A stretch of DNA of 64,000 bases from Longibacter salinarum (GTDB taxonomy: Bacteria; Bacteroidota; Rhodothermia; Rhodothermales; Salinibacteraceae). This document shows positions 1-8,774 of the stretch, piece after piece. Positions within the stretch are counted from its first letter, which is position 1. Every line of letters begins with the position of its first letter. The stretch is from positions 369,790 to 433,789 of the forward strand of contig NZ_PDEQ01000004.1 of assembly GCF_002554795.1 (NCBI RefSeq), given 5' to 3'. The position numbers and the translations under genes are program-made. Under the pieces are notes generated by a model. That model was not told the origin of the DNA and did not search any database. It worked only from the letters and a program-made list of their open reading frames with translations.

Positions 1-218
1 TATCCATTTCTCAAGGATCTTCTTACGACTGTGTGATACGCACGACCAATATACTGATCTGCATATGGAGTAACTCCATTGCTCGGAATCGTATCAGAGA
101 GAACGATCGAATTCATGGCGCACGGTCTAGCCTCACCGCGATCATGATCCCCTGCCCCCTCTGATCCGACATGATACTTTATCCCCAACTCACGCTCATC
201 TGACCCAATGTCCCCACC

Positions 219-965
219 ATGTTCGACGCTTCTACCCAAATCGATCGTCTGCTCGGTCCGACACCGGAGGATTCGCAGGAGGAATTCCGGGCCTTTCTCC
301 GACGCGTCGTCGCAGAGCAGTTCGACGGGAACGTGTCGAAGATGACAACGGCACTCGCCGAGGTTGGTGACCTGTCGGCGGAAAGTAAGCAAGCCAACCT
401 TCGGCGCAAACTGAGCCGGTTTCTGAGTTACAGCGTTCGGAAGATCGATTCCGAACTCATCATGTGGACGTGGACGTATCTCTTCGACAAACTCGGCCTG
501 CAGGCGTTCGAATACGCACCCGACCTTCTCGGAAGCCGTCTTCTTCCAGTAATCCGCTTCTCCACGGAGCCCGTTGAGGAGCAATCAGCACTTCCAAACT
601 ACCGGACCCGACCGCAGGTCACCTCGCGCTACTCAATCGATAATGCAGAACTGGACGAGGAGCATCGGTGGGGAGACCGCCACTATTTTGTCACGATCGC
701 TGAGACGGATGCCTTGGAACCAGAACTTCGGGCGGGGGACAGGGTGATCGTGGAGCATGTCGAAGACACGACCATGCCCGCCAGTCCCGGGGTTTACCTG
801 CTTCGCATCGAATCCTCGGTTCAGTTCGCCCGTCTGCAGCCACGAGAGGATGAATATGTCGATGTTCTCTTCCCAAACAGCAGCCACAAAAATTATACAC
901 TCCGCGCCTCTAATGCGGACATCGAAATCCTGGGCCGCGTATGGGGATCTTACCGACGAACCTGA
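219..965 (+). CDS. S24/LexA-fold regulator-like protein lacking the protease dyad
   Basis: 248 residues. The C-terminal half (about residues 125-245) resembles the S24/LexA autoprotease fold: an ALEPELRAGDRVIVEH stretch matches the usual S-M-x-P-x-x-x-x-G-D segment, and the protein ends in a GRVWGSYRR strand. The position normally held by the catalytic Ser reads D-A-L-E-P, and the Lys of the usual V-K-R-L segment reads F-A-R-L, so the Ser-Lys dyad appears absent. The N-terminal half (residues 15-105) is helical and Arg-rich and could be a divergent HTH domain, but I cannot name its family. A non-cleaving, ligand- or oligomer-controlled regulator is the simplest reading. The gene stands alone upstream of acuB. 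Confidence 0.55.
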   Translation: MFDASTQIDRLLGPTPEDSQEEFRAFLRRVVAEQFDGNVSKMTTALAEVGDLSAESKQANLRRKLSRFLSYSVRKIDSELIMWTWTYLFDKLGLQAFEYAPDLLGSRLLPVIRFSTEPVEEQSALPNYRTRPQVTSRYSIDNAELDEEHRWGDRHYFVTIAETDALEPELRAGDRVIVEHVEDTTMPASPGVYLLRIESSVQFARLQPREDEYVDVLFPNSSHKNYTLRASNADIEILGRVWGSYRRT

Positions 966-1085
966 AAGGCGGCGCAGAACTGGTGCTCGTCCTTGAATCC
1001 GCGGCAGCAGGCATCGTATCTTCTCGTGCCTGCCAGCCCCCTTACGGCGAAATCGATCATTCCCATCACCTCAACCGAATCGCCC

Positions 1086-1745
1086 ATGCTCGTCCAAGAC
1101 GTGATGCAGCATCCTGTCATCACCGTCAGCTCGGACACCTCTATCGCCGAGGCCTATCGCATCATGCATGACCGGCGGATCCGTCACCTTCCCGTCGTCG
1201 ATGACGGGCGTCTTACCGGCGTTGTGACGGATCGGGATCTTCGATATTCGACCAGTCGCCTGCATCCATCGCCGGTAGAATCCCAGACGGGAGTCGACCG
1301 CGTGATGACGAAATCGGTGATCACCATAGGCCCGCTCGACCCCGTCGAAGAAGCCGCTCGCCTCCTCCGGGCCCGTCGCATCGGATCTCTGCCCGTCGTC
1401 GATGGCGACGACCTCGTAGGCATCGTGACGGTGACGAATCTACTGGATGCGATCATCGACCTGACCGGTCTGAAAAAGCCGGGCAGTCGGCTTGCTGTTT
1501 CGCTTGTGGATGAAGCGGGACAGCTGGCGAAGCTCACGACGCGGGTGGCCGAGGCTGGCCTGGACATCCGGTCGGTCCTGACGTACTACGAAGATGAATT
1601 TTCCGGTCCGGAAGCCGAAACCGAGGGATCAGAGCCGCGCCTCCGCGTCATCCTTCGCGTCGACACACTGAACGTCCGCGCGCTCGCAGAGGAGTTGCGC
1701 GAGGAAGGCTTCGACGTCATTTGGCCCATCACCAAACCCGCCTGA
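1086..1745 (+). CDS. acuB: AcuB-like CBS-CBS-ACT protein
   Basis: 219 residues from the ATG at 1086; an in-frame ATG at 993 would add 31 residues not expected in the family. Two CBS domains (about residues 1-60 and 68-125; RIRHLPVVDDGRLTGVVTDRD and RIGSLPVVDGDDLVGIVTVTN patterns) are followed by an ACT-like domain (about 135-215) ending in DVIWP, as in Bacillus AcuB. CBS pairs bind adenine nucleotides, so the protein probably senses energy status. The next gene is an AcuC-type deacetylase, which matches the acuB-acuC order of the Bacillus acetoin/acetate operon and supports the name. AcuB's exact role is not settled even in Bacillus. Confidence 0.8.
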   Translation: MLVQDVMQHPVITVSSDTSIAEAYRIMHDRRIRHLPVVDDGRLTGVVTDRDLRYSTSRLHPSPVESQTGVDRVMTKSVITIGPLDPVEEAARLLRARRIGSLPVVDGDDLVGIVTVTNLLDAIIDLTGLKKPGSRLAVSLVDEAGQLAKLTTRVAEAGLDIRSVLTYYEDEFSGPEAETEGSEPRLRVILRVDTLNVRALAEELREEGFDVIWPITKPA

Positions 1746-1804
1746 CGCTGGCCTATCGGTATTCTCGCCCTCGATCGTCTGCCCGGCCCTACACCTTCGC
1801 CCCT

Positions 1805-2941
1805 GTGTCTACCACGGTCCTCTCTTCTCCACGCTACCGCGACTACGACTTTGGTCCGGAGCACCCCTTCAGCCCGGTCCGGCTCGAAATGTTGATGGAT
1901 CTGCTTGAGCACCTCGATGTCGACCTGGACATGGTCGAACCACCGCTGGCATCAACGGACGACATTCTAACGGTTCACGCAGAGAAGTTCGTGCGCCAGG
2001 TCGAAGCGGCCAGCGGAGGTACACCCGGTGCCGCCATGTCGCGCTACGGTCTCGGCACGGCGGATGTCCCGATCTTCGACGGAATGGATGAGGCCGCGCG
2101 GAGCCTCGTCGGCGGCACGCTTCACGGCGCAGAACGGATCGAGCAGGGCGAGGCAACACGCGTGCTCCAACTCGGTGGCGGACTGCACCATGCGCAGGAA
2201 AAGCTTGCCAGCGGCTTTTGCGTTTATAACGACCTCTCCGTCGCCATCCAGCACCTTCGCGATGCCGGCCGGCGCGTGGCATACCTCGACATCGACGTGC
2301 ACCACGGCGACGGAGTCCAGGCGCTGCACTACGATGACCCGAATGTGCTCACGATCAGCCTGCATGAATCGGGCCGGTACCTCTTTCCCGGCACCGGCAC
2401 AGTCCACGAAATCGGAAAAGGTGCCGGCGAAGGGACGTCGCTGAATGTCCCGCTCGAACCGTTCACGGAGGCGGATAGCTACCTCGATGTTTTTGAGCGC
2501 GTGGTCCCATACGCCATCGAGAATTTCATGCCGGAGGTGATGGTCGTGCAGTGCGGAGCAGACGCTCACTTCTCTGACCCGCTGGCCGATCTCCTCCTCG
2601 ACACCCACGTCTACGAGACACTGTTCGATCACATCTTCGACCTGGCCGACGATCACTGCAACGGTCGGCTCCTCCTTACACTGGGCGGCGGGTACCAGAT
2701 GGACGCGACCGTTCGAATCTGGACGCTCCTCGCGCTAAAAGCGACCGGTCATCCGATTCCGGACGCGCTCCCGGACGCCTGGCTTGCAAACTGGAAAGAG
2801 CGCCTCGGAGAAGATCTGACGCCCACGCTCCACGACGCTCCCGACAAGACCTTCGACATTCCACGGAAGGAAACCATTTACCAGCAGAATCAGCGCGTTA
2901 GCAAGCGCGTCCTGGAACTACTCGCGCCCCTGTGGTACTGA
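1805..2941 (+). CDS. acuC: AcuC-like class I histone deacetylase-family protein
   Basis: About 378 residues from the GTG at 1805. The ORF stays open upstream to an ATG at 1721, but that would overlap acuB and add a non-homologous leader. Hallmarks of the zinc deacetylase family are present: GGLHHA (tandem His about 128-129), LDIDVHHGDG (zinc ligands Asp164 and His166), ESGRYLFPGTG, CGADAHFSDP (third zinc ligand region) and LGGGY (catalytic Tyr). In Bacillus, AcuC deacetylates and so reactivates acetyl-CoA synthetase; the adjacent AcuB-like gene makes control of acetate activation the likeliest role. No acsA or acuA is in the window. Other family members act on polyamines, so the substrate is inferred. 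Confidence 0.82.
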   Translation: MSTTVLSSPRYRDYDFGPEHPFSPVRLEMLMDLLEHLDVDLDMVEPPLASTDDILTVHAEKFVRQVEAASGGTPGAAMSRYGLGTADVPIFDGMDEAARSLVGGTLHGAERIEQGEATRVLQLGGGLHHAQEKLASGFCVYNDLSVAIQHLRDAGRRVAYLDIDVHHGDGVQALHYDDPNVLTISLHESGRYLFPGTGTVHEIGKGAGEGTSLNVPLEPFTEADSYLDVFERVVPYAIENFMPEVMVVQCGADAHFSDPLADLLLDTHVYETLFDHIFDLADDHCNGRLLLTLGGGYQMDATVRIWTLLALKATGHPIPDALPDAWLANWKERLGEDLTPTLHDAPDKTFDIPRKETIYQQNQRVSKRVLELLAPLWY

Positions 2942-3009
2942 CACCGTTCTCGTTTACACGCCGGGACGCTGGCTCGTTGACCGTCGAATCGCTGCCACGG
3001 TACGCGCAA

Positions 3010-3044
3010 ACCTTCACACGTCGACACTTTCACACGTCTATACC
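3010..3044. repeat. 8-bp degenerate tandem array (ACACTTCC type)
   Basis: Four octamer units (ACCTTCAC, ACGTCGAC, ACTTTCAC, ACGTCTAT) run in register and end 8 bp before the start codon of the cupin gene. This is one of several arrays of the same type in the window. Confidence 0.7.
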
Positions 3045-3052
3045 TAGCCCCC

Positions 3053-3418
3053 ATGCCTGAACTGATCGGTTCCCCCTCCGTCGTCGAGTCCGCAGGAACG
3101 AAACCCAAGCGCATCGAGGAATACGTCGGTCGCATCAACACGGGACATGAATCTGTGAGCGTCGCTCGTATGACATCGCCGGGTGGGTGGGAAGAACCCG
3201 GACAACGCCCGGAGTTCGACGAGGTGACGCTCGTGCTCTCTGGGCGAGTTCGAGTCGAGCACGAAGACGGTGTGCTCGATGTCACAGCCGGACAGGCCGT
3301 TCTAACGCGGGCGGGCGAGTGGATACGCTACAGCACGCCGGACGAGGGAGGCGCAGAGTACGTCGCGATCTGTCTGCCCGCATTCAGTCCGGATACCGTG
3401 AACCGGGACGACGACTGA
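3053..3418 (+). CDS. Small cupin-domain protein
   Basis: 121 residues, a single cupin barrel. Residues about 45-115 carry the two cupin motifs in weakened form: EFDEVTLVLSGRVRVEHEDG, then DVTAGQAVLTRAGEWIRYSTP. The ordered pair of metal-binding His residues is not obvious, since the first motif begins PEFDEV, so metal binding is uncertain. The overall pattern resembles EutQ-like or sugar-isomerase-like stand-alone cupins, but no substrate can be assigned. An octamer repeat array forms its whole proximal 5' region. Confidence 0.65.
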   Translation: MPELIGSPSVVESAGTKPKRIEEYVGRINTGHESVSVARMTSPGGWEEPGQRPEFDEVTLVLSGRVRVEHEDGVLDVTAGQAVLTRAGEWIRYSTPDEGGAEYVAICLPAFSPDTVNRDDD

Positions 3419-3433
3419 TTTCTGTGACGCCCG

Positions 3434-3901
3434 CTACCAGGACGTGCTCGTGTCTCCACCGCGATCGCGCTCGGGGGCGTCGGACCTCGGGCGCGATGAG
3501 GCATCCCCCCCATTGAGAACCTCAATCTCTACGTCGGTGACGCCGGCCGTCACAAGATCGATCTGACGCGCGGCCGACTTCGAGAGGTCGATGATGCGGC
3601 CGCGCTTAAAGGGTCCACGATCGTTGATCCGCACGGTAACCTGCTTTCCATTGTCGAGCCGTGTCACGCGGACGCGCGTTCCGAAGGGAAGCGTGCGATG
3701 AGCAGCCGTGAGCTTCCGGTGCGTGTACACTTCGCCGCTAGCCGTTTGGCGACCGACGAACTTATCGGCGTAGTAGCTGGCCTCACCACGGTCCGTCATG
3801 CCGCGTGGTGCGTCTGCGGTCGGGGAGGTCGTCCCCGTGGCACAGGCGACCATGAGCCCGAGGCAAATGATCACAGTAAAAAGGGGGGCGCGTCGGTGCA
3901 T
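3434..3901 (-). CDS. rlpA: RlpA-family double-psi beta-barrel lipoprotein
   Basis: 155 residues. The N terminus has a basic start, a hydrophobic stretch and an LMVAC lipobox, so it is probably a lipoprotein. Residues about 38-130 form the RlpA-like double-psi barrel: GEASYYADKFVGRQTASGE, a LTAAHRTLPFGTRVRVTRL segment, and VRINDRGPFKRGRIIDLSKSAA containing the conserved N-D-R-G-P and D-L-S. RlpA proteins bind or cleave denuded septal glycan. There is no SPOR domain; the tail is short, acidic and disordered, as in small RlpA proteins of this phylum. The 3' end converges with the cupin gene. Confidence 0.85.
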   Translation of the reverse strand: MHRRAPLFTVIICLGLMVACATGTTSPTADAPRGMTDRGEASYYADKFVGRQTASGEVYTHRKLTAAHRTLPFGTRVRVTRLDNGKQVTVRINDRGPFKRGRIIDLSKSAARQIDLVTAGVTDVEIEVLNGGDASSRPRSDAPERDRGGDTSTSW

Positions 3902-4066
3902 CGCGGTACAGAAAAGATGAAGGGGGCTTCCCGAATCATTAGGGAGTGCAAATCAGAAAATGACGGCCGTCCAACCAATCTCGCGAGGCCGAGGTTCTCC
4001 AGACGACGCGTCTACCCGGCAGGCCGCTGGATATTCTGATGGCTGCCTGATTCGATCCAGGATACA

Positions 4067-5038
4067 CTATGCATCAATCGATTCCAAAAGTCGGGACACG
4101 AAGCCTCCGTTTTCGTGATCACTCTCCCAGTCGCGGAGCAAATCGATGCTTTTGCTCCGCCCTACGCCCCCAACGACACGAGGATGCACGCTGTCCGGTC
4201 CTCGATTCGGCGTGCACCGGCCCACGGCACCATTTTCCGGGGCCTCAACCGCGTACACAATCGCATCGACTCCGAGTTCAAGCGCAGCACCGAAGCACAT
4301 GGCGCACGGCTCCATCGTTGTGACGAGCACGAGTCCGTCTTGTGACTTGAGGTCATGCCTGGGAAACGCGTCGGCGATCGCCTCCATCTCCGCATGTGCC
4401 GTCGGCCGGCCCGTGCTTCTCGCCACGTTGTATCCCTGCCCGAGGACATCGCCATCACCGGACACAACGGTGCTACCGATCGGGATTTCGTTCGTCTCCA
4501 GCCCCTTCGATGCTTCTTTGAGGGCGTCGTCCATGAGCGCATTCAAACGATCGGGGGTAAACGCGAACGTTTGGGGGCCGCATCGGGCCAGCGCCTCCTC
4601 AAGATCGTCCGCGAGAACTCGTGCGGTGTCGTATCGCCCGCGCGCTCCACTCTGTTGCAACGACTCGGCGGCACTTTCTTTGGCTACAGCAAGGACCGTT
4701 GCCCCGGCCTCGACGGACGCGAAAGCCGCCCACGGTGTCGACACGACCGTTGCCGACTGCGCGGGATGTGCCCCGGCCCGATCCGCGACCGCCTGAATCC
4801 GCTCCTGGGGAGATTCGCCGGCTGAAGAAGGCACGATGTCCACGCCAGTCGGCACCTCAATCCCAGCCTTAACGATCGCATCCTCCACATCGCCTGCACC
4901 GCGCAGGTCCGTAACGATAACCCGAACCTCGGCATCCACGGCGCGACGCATCAGTGCAGACGCCCCGACGCCAGCACGACCCGTTGCACGATGTAGGAGA
5001 GGTCCGAAGGCATCGATGAGAAGAACGTCTACGGACAT
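4067..5038 (-). CDS. HAD-like domain fused to a CDD-family nucleoside deaminase
   Basis: 323 residues. The N-terminal part (1-150) begins VLLIDAFGPLL, the first motif of dehalogenase-type HAD proteins (nucleophile Asp9), and has a second-motif-like VIVTD, but the acidic pair of motif IV is not visible (STPWAAF instead), so phosphatase activity is doubtful. The C-terminal part (155-323) is a zinc deaminase: HAE at 215-217 and PCAMC with Cys245 and Cys248. The deaminase resembles tRNA-adenosine/guanine deaminase relatives rather than TadA itself. I infer a nucleotide or base deaminase with a regulatory or substrate-delivery HAD domain; the substrate is unknown. It is divergent from the next gene. 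Confidence 0.7.
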   Translation of the reverse strand: MSVDVLLIDAFGPLLHRATGRAGVGASALMRRAVDAEVRVIVTDLRGAGDVEDAIVKAGIEVPTGVDIVPSSAGESPQERIQAVADRAGAHPAQSATVVSTPWAAFASVEAGATVLAVAKESAAESLQQSGARGRYDTARVLADDLEEALARCGPQTFAFTPDRLNALMDDALKEASKGLETNEIPIGSTVVSGDGDVLGQGYNVARSTGRPTAHAEMEAIADAFPRHDLKSQDGLVLVTTMEPCAMCFGAALELGVDAIVYAVEAPENGAVGRCTPNRGPDSVHPRVVGGVGRSKSIDLLRDWESDHENGGFVSRLLESIDA

Positions 5039-5200
5039 AAGTTAACAGGTTATCTTCGTGTAGAAGAATGATCACAAAAGGGAGCGGACCGATCAGGGAC
5101 GACTCCGGTACGCAAAAACTACGGCACCGGACGCCAACCCGGTCGTGTACGAAAGCGGACGTGCCGCCCCACCCGCTATCCTCTCTTACGTCGACTTCGC

Positions 5201-5755
5201 GTGAGCCTTTACCGGACGCTGATCCACGCCGACTTCGTTATCGCGGTGATATTGCTGGTGCTGATTCCTCTCGGCCTCCTGGGCGCGAGTTGGAGGACAC
5301 CATCTGTGCGCGACCGCATGCTCGTTTATTGGCGGGCATCGGCCCTGCTGGGTATTACGGTCTACCTCTGGATTGGAGAAGTTCAGTTGGGCTTTGTCAC
5401 GGGCTGGCTCGCACGCGCCATCATTCCTCTCGCACTCTGGCGCGGGGACGCGCTCACGATCCTCCGCGGCCGAACACTCCTGCCGGAAACGCGCATAGAG
5501 GAAGCGTACCGAGACTGGCAACGAATCGCTATGGGCTACAGCATCGCCGGCTTGATCTACATGTTGCCTCTTCTCCTGTGCGCGTTTGGATCAGACGCCT
5601 CAGAAATGTGCCGTGCATGGTACGTGCCACCAAAGACCTTCGCGAGCTGGCTTCATCCAAATATCGAACCGATCTGGCTTGGACGCTATGGACGCGTTGC
5701 ACTGGGCGTTTATGCTGCCTACCTCATCGCCAGCGCTTACCGCCTGCGCCGATAG
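5201..5755 (+). CDS. DUF3177-like integral membrane protein
   Basis: 184 residues from a GTG start. About four or five hydrophobic segments are visible (about 10-30, 45-65, 70-85, 113-132, 160-180). The pattern YWRASALLGITVYLWIG, then LARAIIPLALW, then a second half with LPLLLCAF, a Cys-Arg-x-W segment and WLHPN, matches what I remember of DUF3177, a family described mainly from cyanobacteria. No catalytic residues are evident and no function is known. It is divergently transcribed from the deaminase fusion. Confidence 0.6.
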   Translation: MSLYRTLIHADFVIAVILLVLIPLGLLGASWRTPSVRDRMLVYWRASALLGITVYLWIGEVQLGFVTGWLARAIIPLALWRGDALTILRGRTLLPETRIEEAYRDWQRIAMGYSIAGLIYMLPLLLCAFGSDASEMCRAWYVPPKTFASWLHPNIEPIWLGRYGRVALGVYAAYLIASAYRLRR

Positions 5756-5764
5756 ATTGAGCTT

Positions 5765-6268
5765 TTAGTTGGCCTCCCCGTTCAGATCGTATTCGGCAAT
5801 GAGACGCTCGAGGATCACTTCGGACGTTCGACTGACGATGTCGTAGACGTTTTTGAAGCCCTCGTCTCCACCGTAATACGGATCGGGCACCTGGTAATCC
5901 CCCGGATTCGGATCGAACTCGCGGAAGAGCCGCACTTTGCCGCTGTGGCGATCCTCTTCGTCGAAATAGAGCACGTCGTTCAGGTTGCTCTTATCCATCA
6001 CGAAGACGTGATCGTAGGCCTCCAGGTCAGCAGCCTGAAACTGCTGGGCACGATGGTCTTCGAGGGAGTGACCGAATTCGTCTGCCGTTTGTCGCATGCG
6101 CGAGTCTGCACCCTCGCCGACATGCCAGTCGCCGGTGCCGGAAGACTCGATGTCGAACTTTTCTTTAAGGCCCTTCTCTTCCACCTTGTCACGAAAAACC
6201 ACCTCGGCGAGTGGGCTTCGGCAGATGTTGCCGAGACAAACGAACTGGATGCGAATGAGATCGGACAT
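5765..6268 (-). CDS. Low-molecular-weight protein-tyrosine phosphatase
   Basis: 167 residues from the ATG at 6268; the frame is open further upstream but the conserved domain starts at IQFVCLGNICRSPLAE. That segment contains the C-x5-R-S phosphate loop (VCLGNICRSP), and the C-terminal VPDPYYGGDEGF carries the general-acid Asp (DPYY). The length is typical of the family. These enzymes dephosphorylate tyrosine or, in some bacteria, phosphoarginine residues. No tyrosine kinase or capsule gene is adjacent, so the partner is unknown. It converges with the DUF3177-like gene, with 9 bp between the two stop codons. Confidence 0.9.
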   Translation of the reverse strand: MSDLIRIQFVCLGNICRSPLAEVVFRDKVEEKGLKEKFDIESSGTGDWHVGEGADSRMRQTADEFGHSLEDHRAQQFQAADLEAYDHVFVMDKSNLNDVLYFDEEDRHSGKVRLFREFDPNPGDYQVPDPYYGGDEGFKNVYDIVSRTSEVILERLIAEYDLNGEAN

Positions 6269-6751
6269 GCGTATGCAGCGCTGTGAATGAGATGGGACGT
6301 GGGGGCTCCGTTTCGTCGTTGAGCCGAAGAGAACCGACACAACCACGGACATGCCAAACGCGAAAGGAAAGACCGTGTGCCCGGTCGCAGCCCAAGGTCC
6401 GCGTGAGATCCAATGAAAGGCAGTGACTGTAGAGCAGGAGGAACGCCCGAAAACCGAAAACCCGTATCGTTTAGCATTTGTTGGTCCGTTGCGAACGCCT
6501 TCATTCGACTCCGTCTCCGAAACGTCACGCCAACACCAACATTCCACGGACGACGGTTCGAGACCTACGTCGCGCACAGTTTCAGATTGACTCAAACGTA
6601 GGTGCTTCGTGCCGGTGACGGGGACGTAAAACGGAATCAGAAACCCTGCCGATCGTGCTGAATTCTCGAAACAGGGTTCGTTTTGTTCTACGTCCTTCCA
6701 TGCCGATTACCGGACCTTTCCTGCCTTTATTCTCCTGACCGCTCTCTCCTC
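6269..6751. other. Intergenic region between divergent genes, no gene seen
   Basis: About 480 bp separating the phosphatase start from xseA. Short ORFs on both strands show no family pattern and overlap one another. It should hold both promoters. I see no tandem repeats, tRNA or strong hairpin here. Confidence 0.5.
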
Positions 6752-8083
6752 GTGGCTGCCGACCTCTTTTCTTCTGCCGGCCTGGATCCTTCGTCCGATC
6801 CTGCATCATCCGACGACACGGCAGAGTCATCCGCTGCCGAGACGCCCGCGTCCGAAAACGAATCCACGGTAGACAACGACGGCGTGCTTTCGGTCACCGA
6901 ACTGACAGAGGGGCTCGGTGCCCTTGTCGAAAAGCACTATGGCGACGTGCGTGTGGAAGGCGAGCTGTCCAATTTCAAACGTGCCGCGTCGGGCCACTGC
7001 TACTTTACGCTCAAGGACGACGACGCACAGATCCGGTGCGTGATGTGGCGCTACCTGACGCAACACATCTACTTCGAGCCCGAGGACGGCCTGTTGGTAC
7101 GCATTACCGGAAAAGCATCCGTTTACGAGCGGCGCGGCGACCTCCAGATCCTGGTCAACTCGATGCGGAGGGCCGGCAAGGGAGCGCAGCAAGAAGCGTT
7201 TGAGCGTCTAAAGGCCAAACTCAAAGCGGAGGGCCTCTTCGACCGCGACCGCAAGAAGCCTCTACCGACGTTTCCCCGCCGCATCGGCGTCGTCACCTCG
7301 GGCGAAGGAGCGGCCCTGCAGGACATTCTCTCTGTCCTCGAGCGCCGGTTCGCGGCCGCCGACGTGATCCTCTGCCCGGTCCCCGTACAGGGCATCGATG
7401 CGCCACAGGCCATTGCAAACGCGATTGCCCGATTCAACGCGGTCCCGCTCGATCACGACCAGCGTCCTGAGGTCCTGATCGTCGGACGTGGAGGCGGCTC
7501 GGCCGAAGACCTGTGGGCCTTCAACGAGGAAGTCGTCGCTCGAACGATCGCTGATAGTGACATACCGATTATCAGTGCCGTCGGGCACGAGACCGATGTG
7601 TCGATCGCAGACTTCGTGGCGGACGAGCGTGCTGCAACGCCGTCTATGGCTGCTGAAATCGCTGTCCCGGATCGACGGGATCTTGAACTTCAGATCCGCG
7701 GGCTCACCGACCGCCTTCGCGACGCCGCGATGCGTCCAATCGACGGAACGCGCCGACGCGTGCGCCACCTCATTGACTCGCGCACGTTCCACGAACCCGT
7801 CCGACGTCTCCGCGACATGCAGCAACGGGTCGATGGCATCGTGGAGCAGTTGCACCGGAGCGCGTCGCGGATGATTGAGCGCCGGCGCCACGTGGTAGAG
7901 CGCCTGCAGGACCGGATCCGCGCCGCCCACCCGAAGGCACCTCTTCGCCGGGGCTATGCCATGATCGAGCGCGACGGACAGATCGTCCGATCGGTGGCCA
8001 ACCTCACAACAGGAGATCGCGTCCAGATTCGACTCGACGACGGACATCGGTCTGCCGATATCGTCGATGAGGGCGACGAATAA
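6752..8083 (+). CDS. xseA: Exodeoxyribonuclease VII large subunit
   Basis: About 443 residues from a GTG at 6752; an upstream in-frame start at 6683 would add a Cys/Pro-rich leader. After an acidic, disordered N terminus comes the OB-fold (about 45-140: VRVEGELSNFKRAASGHCYFTLKDD), then the catalytic core (RIGVVTSGEGAALQDILSVL, VLIVGRGGGSAEDLWAFNEE, ISAVGHETDVSIADFVADERAATPSMAAE), an Arg-rich coiled coil and a C-terminal domain with LRRGYAMIERDGQIV. The enzyme degrades single-stranded DNA. No xseB (small subunit) follows, although the two are often adjacent. Confidence 0.93.
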   Translation: MAADLFSSAGLDPSSDPASSDDTAESSAAETPASENESTVDNDGVLSVTELTEGLGALVEKHYGDVRVEGELSNFKRAASGHCYFTLKDDDAQIRCVMWRYLTQHIYFEPEDGLLVRITGKASVYERRGDLQILVNSMRRAGKGAQQEAFERLKAKLKAEGLFDRDRKKPLPTFPRRIGVVTSGEGAALQDILSVLERRFAAADVILCPVPVQGIDAPQAIANAIARFNAVPLDHDQRPEVLIVGRGGGSAEDLWAFNEEVVARTIADSDIPIISAVGHETDVSIADFVADERAATPSMAAEIAVPDRRDLELQIRGLTDRLRDAAMRPIDGTRRRVRHLIDSRTFHEPVRRLRDMQQRVDGIVEQLHRSASRMIERRRHVVERLQDRIRAAHPKAPLRRGYAMIERDGQIVRSVANLTTGDRVQIRLDDGHRSADIVDEGDE

Positions 8084-8774
8084 GGTCTGGTACATCCAGC
8101 GTACCATGTCCCTGCAGACACTCATGCGACACGAGGTACGCGCCACCTTCGCGCGACATGCCGAGGTAGCGAAGGCCAACTTTCAACTTTTCCCGAAAAT
8201 AATTCGACTCGGAGAGCGTTATATACTTTCACTGTCCTACCGGTTGGCTTACAACCTTGATGCATCTCGCCGCGAAGAGGCTCGGTGAGAAACGGTCGGT
8301 ACATTGGCCGGGAACGGCTATTTGACGTGCGCCCTCTTTTACCGCGTTGCTACGTCTCTGAATATCGCAACAACCTGTACGCATAAATTACATTGCGGTA
8401 TCGCATCTTTTACCGCGCGCACTCATCTTGCGACGCACGGCGGTTATGGAACTGCCCCGCCAATGACCTGTACATCGGACGGATTTTGATGGACCACACA
8501 AACCCGCGTTCGCATGGGTGGTCCGCGCCTCCTCGCACTTGGAGGAAGCCGGTTCACATCCACGCTTCACGCTGGGTTCCCCTTACCGCGTGTGCCATCC
8601 GTCCGTCTCCTCGCCGACCGTCTCGTTGTGCCCGCATTCTGCACTGCGACCCGGGAAGGACGGCGATGTCCCCTGAGGGGGCTACATCCTTCTTTCCCTG
8701 TCTCGTGACCGCGATATTGCGCTTCAGCGCGCGGACGGTCGAGGCCGGACTCTTGTCGTCAGAATCGTGATGCC
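8084..8774. other. Long intergenic leader region with hairpins
   Basis: About 690 bp without a convincing gene; an ORF of 125 codons at 8393-8770 has no family pattern. The last 130 bp before the YjbQ-fusion gene can fold well (listed separately). A 7-bp stem GGACCAC/GTGGTCC occurs near 8491-8523 and CCTCC/GGAGG just after it. I looked for SRP, RNase P, tmRNA and TPP-riboswitch core motifs on both strands and found none. Confidence 0.5.
8653..8741 (+). promoter_or_regulatory. Candidate structured 5' leader (two hairpins)
   Basis: Hairpin 1 spans 8653-8698: outer GGGAA/TTCCC, middle GATGT/ACATC and inner CCCC/GGGG stems around a TGA loop. Hairpin 2 spans about 8708-8741: GACCG/CGGTC around an inner GCGC-TTCA-GCGC. 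They end about 35 bp before the ATG at 8775. The folding is visible; a regulatory role is inference. Confidence 0.3.

Noticed and set aside
8067..8288. 73-codon ORF overlapping the end of xseA as possible xseB
   Set aside because: It does not resemble the exonuclease VII small subunit and has no other recognisable character.
8460..8760. SRP RNA, RNase P RNA, tmRNA or TPP riboswitch in the leader region
   Set aside because: The conserved core motifs of these RNAs were looked for on both strands and were not found; only generic hairpins are present.
8393..8770. 125-codon ORF in the intergenic region before the YjbQ-fusion gene
   Set aside because: Arg/Ser-rich composition without domain pattern; overlaps folded leader sequence.
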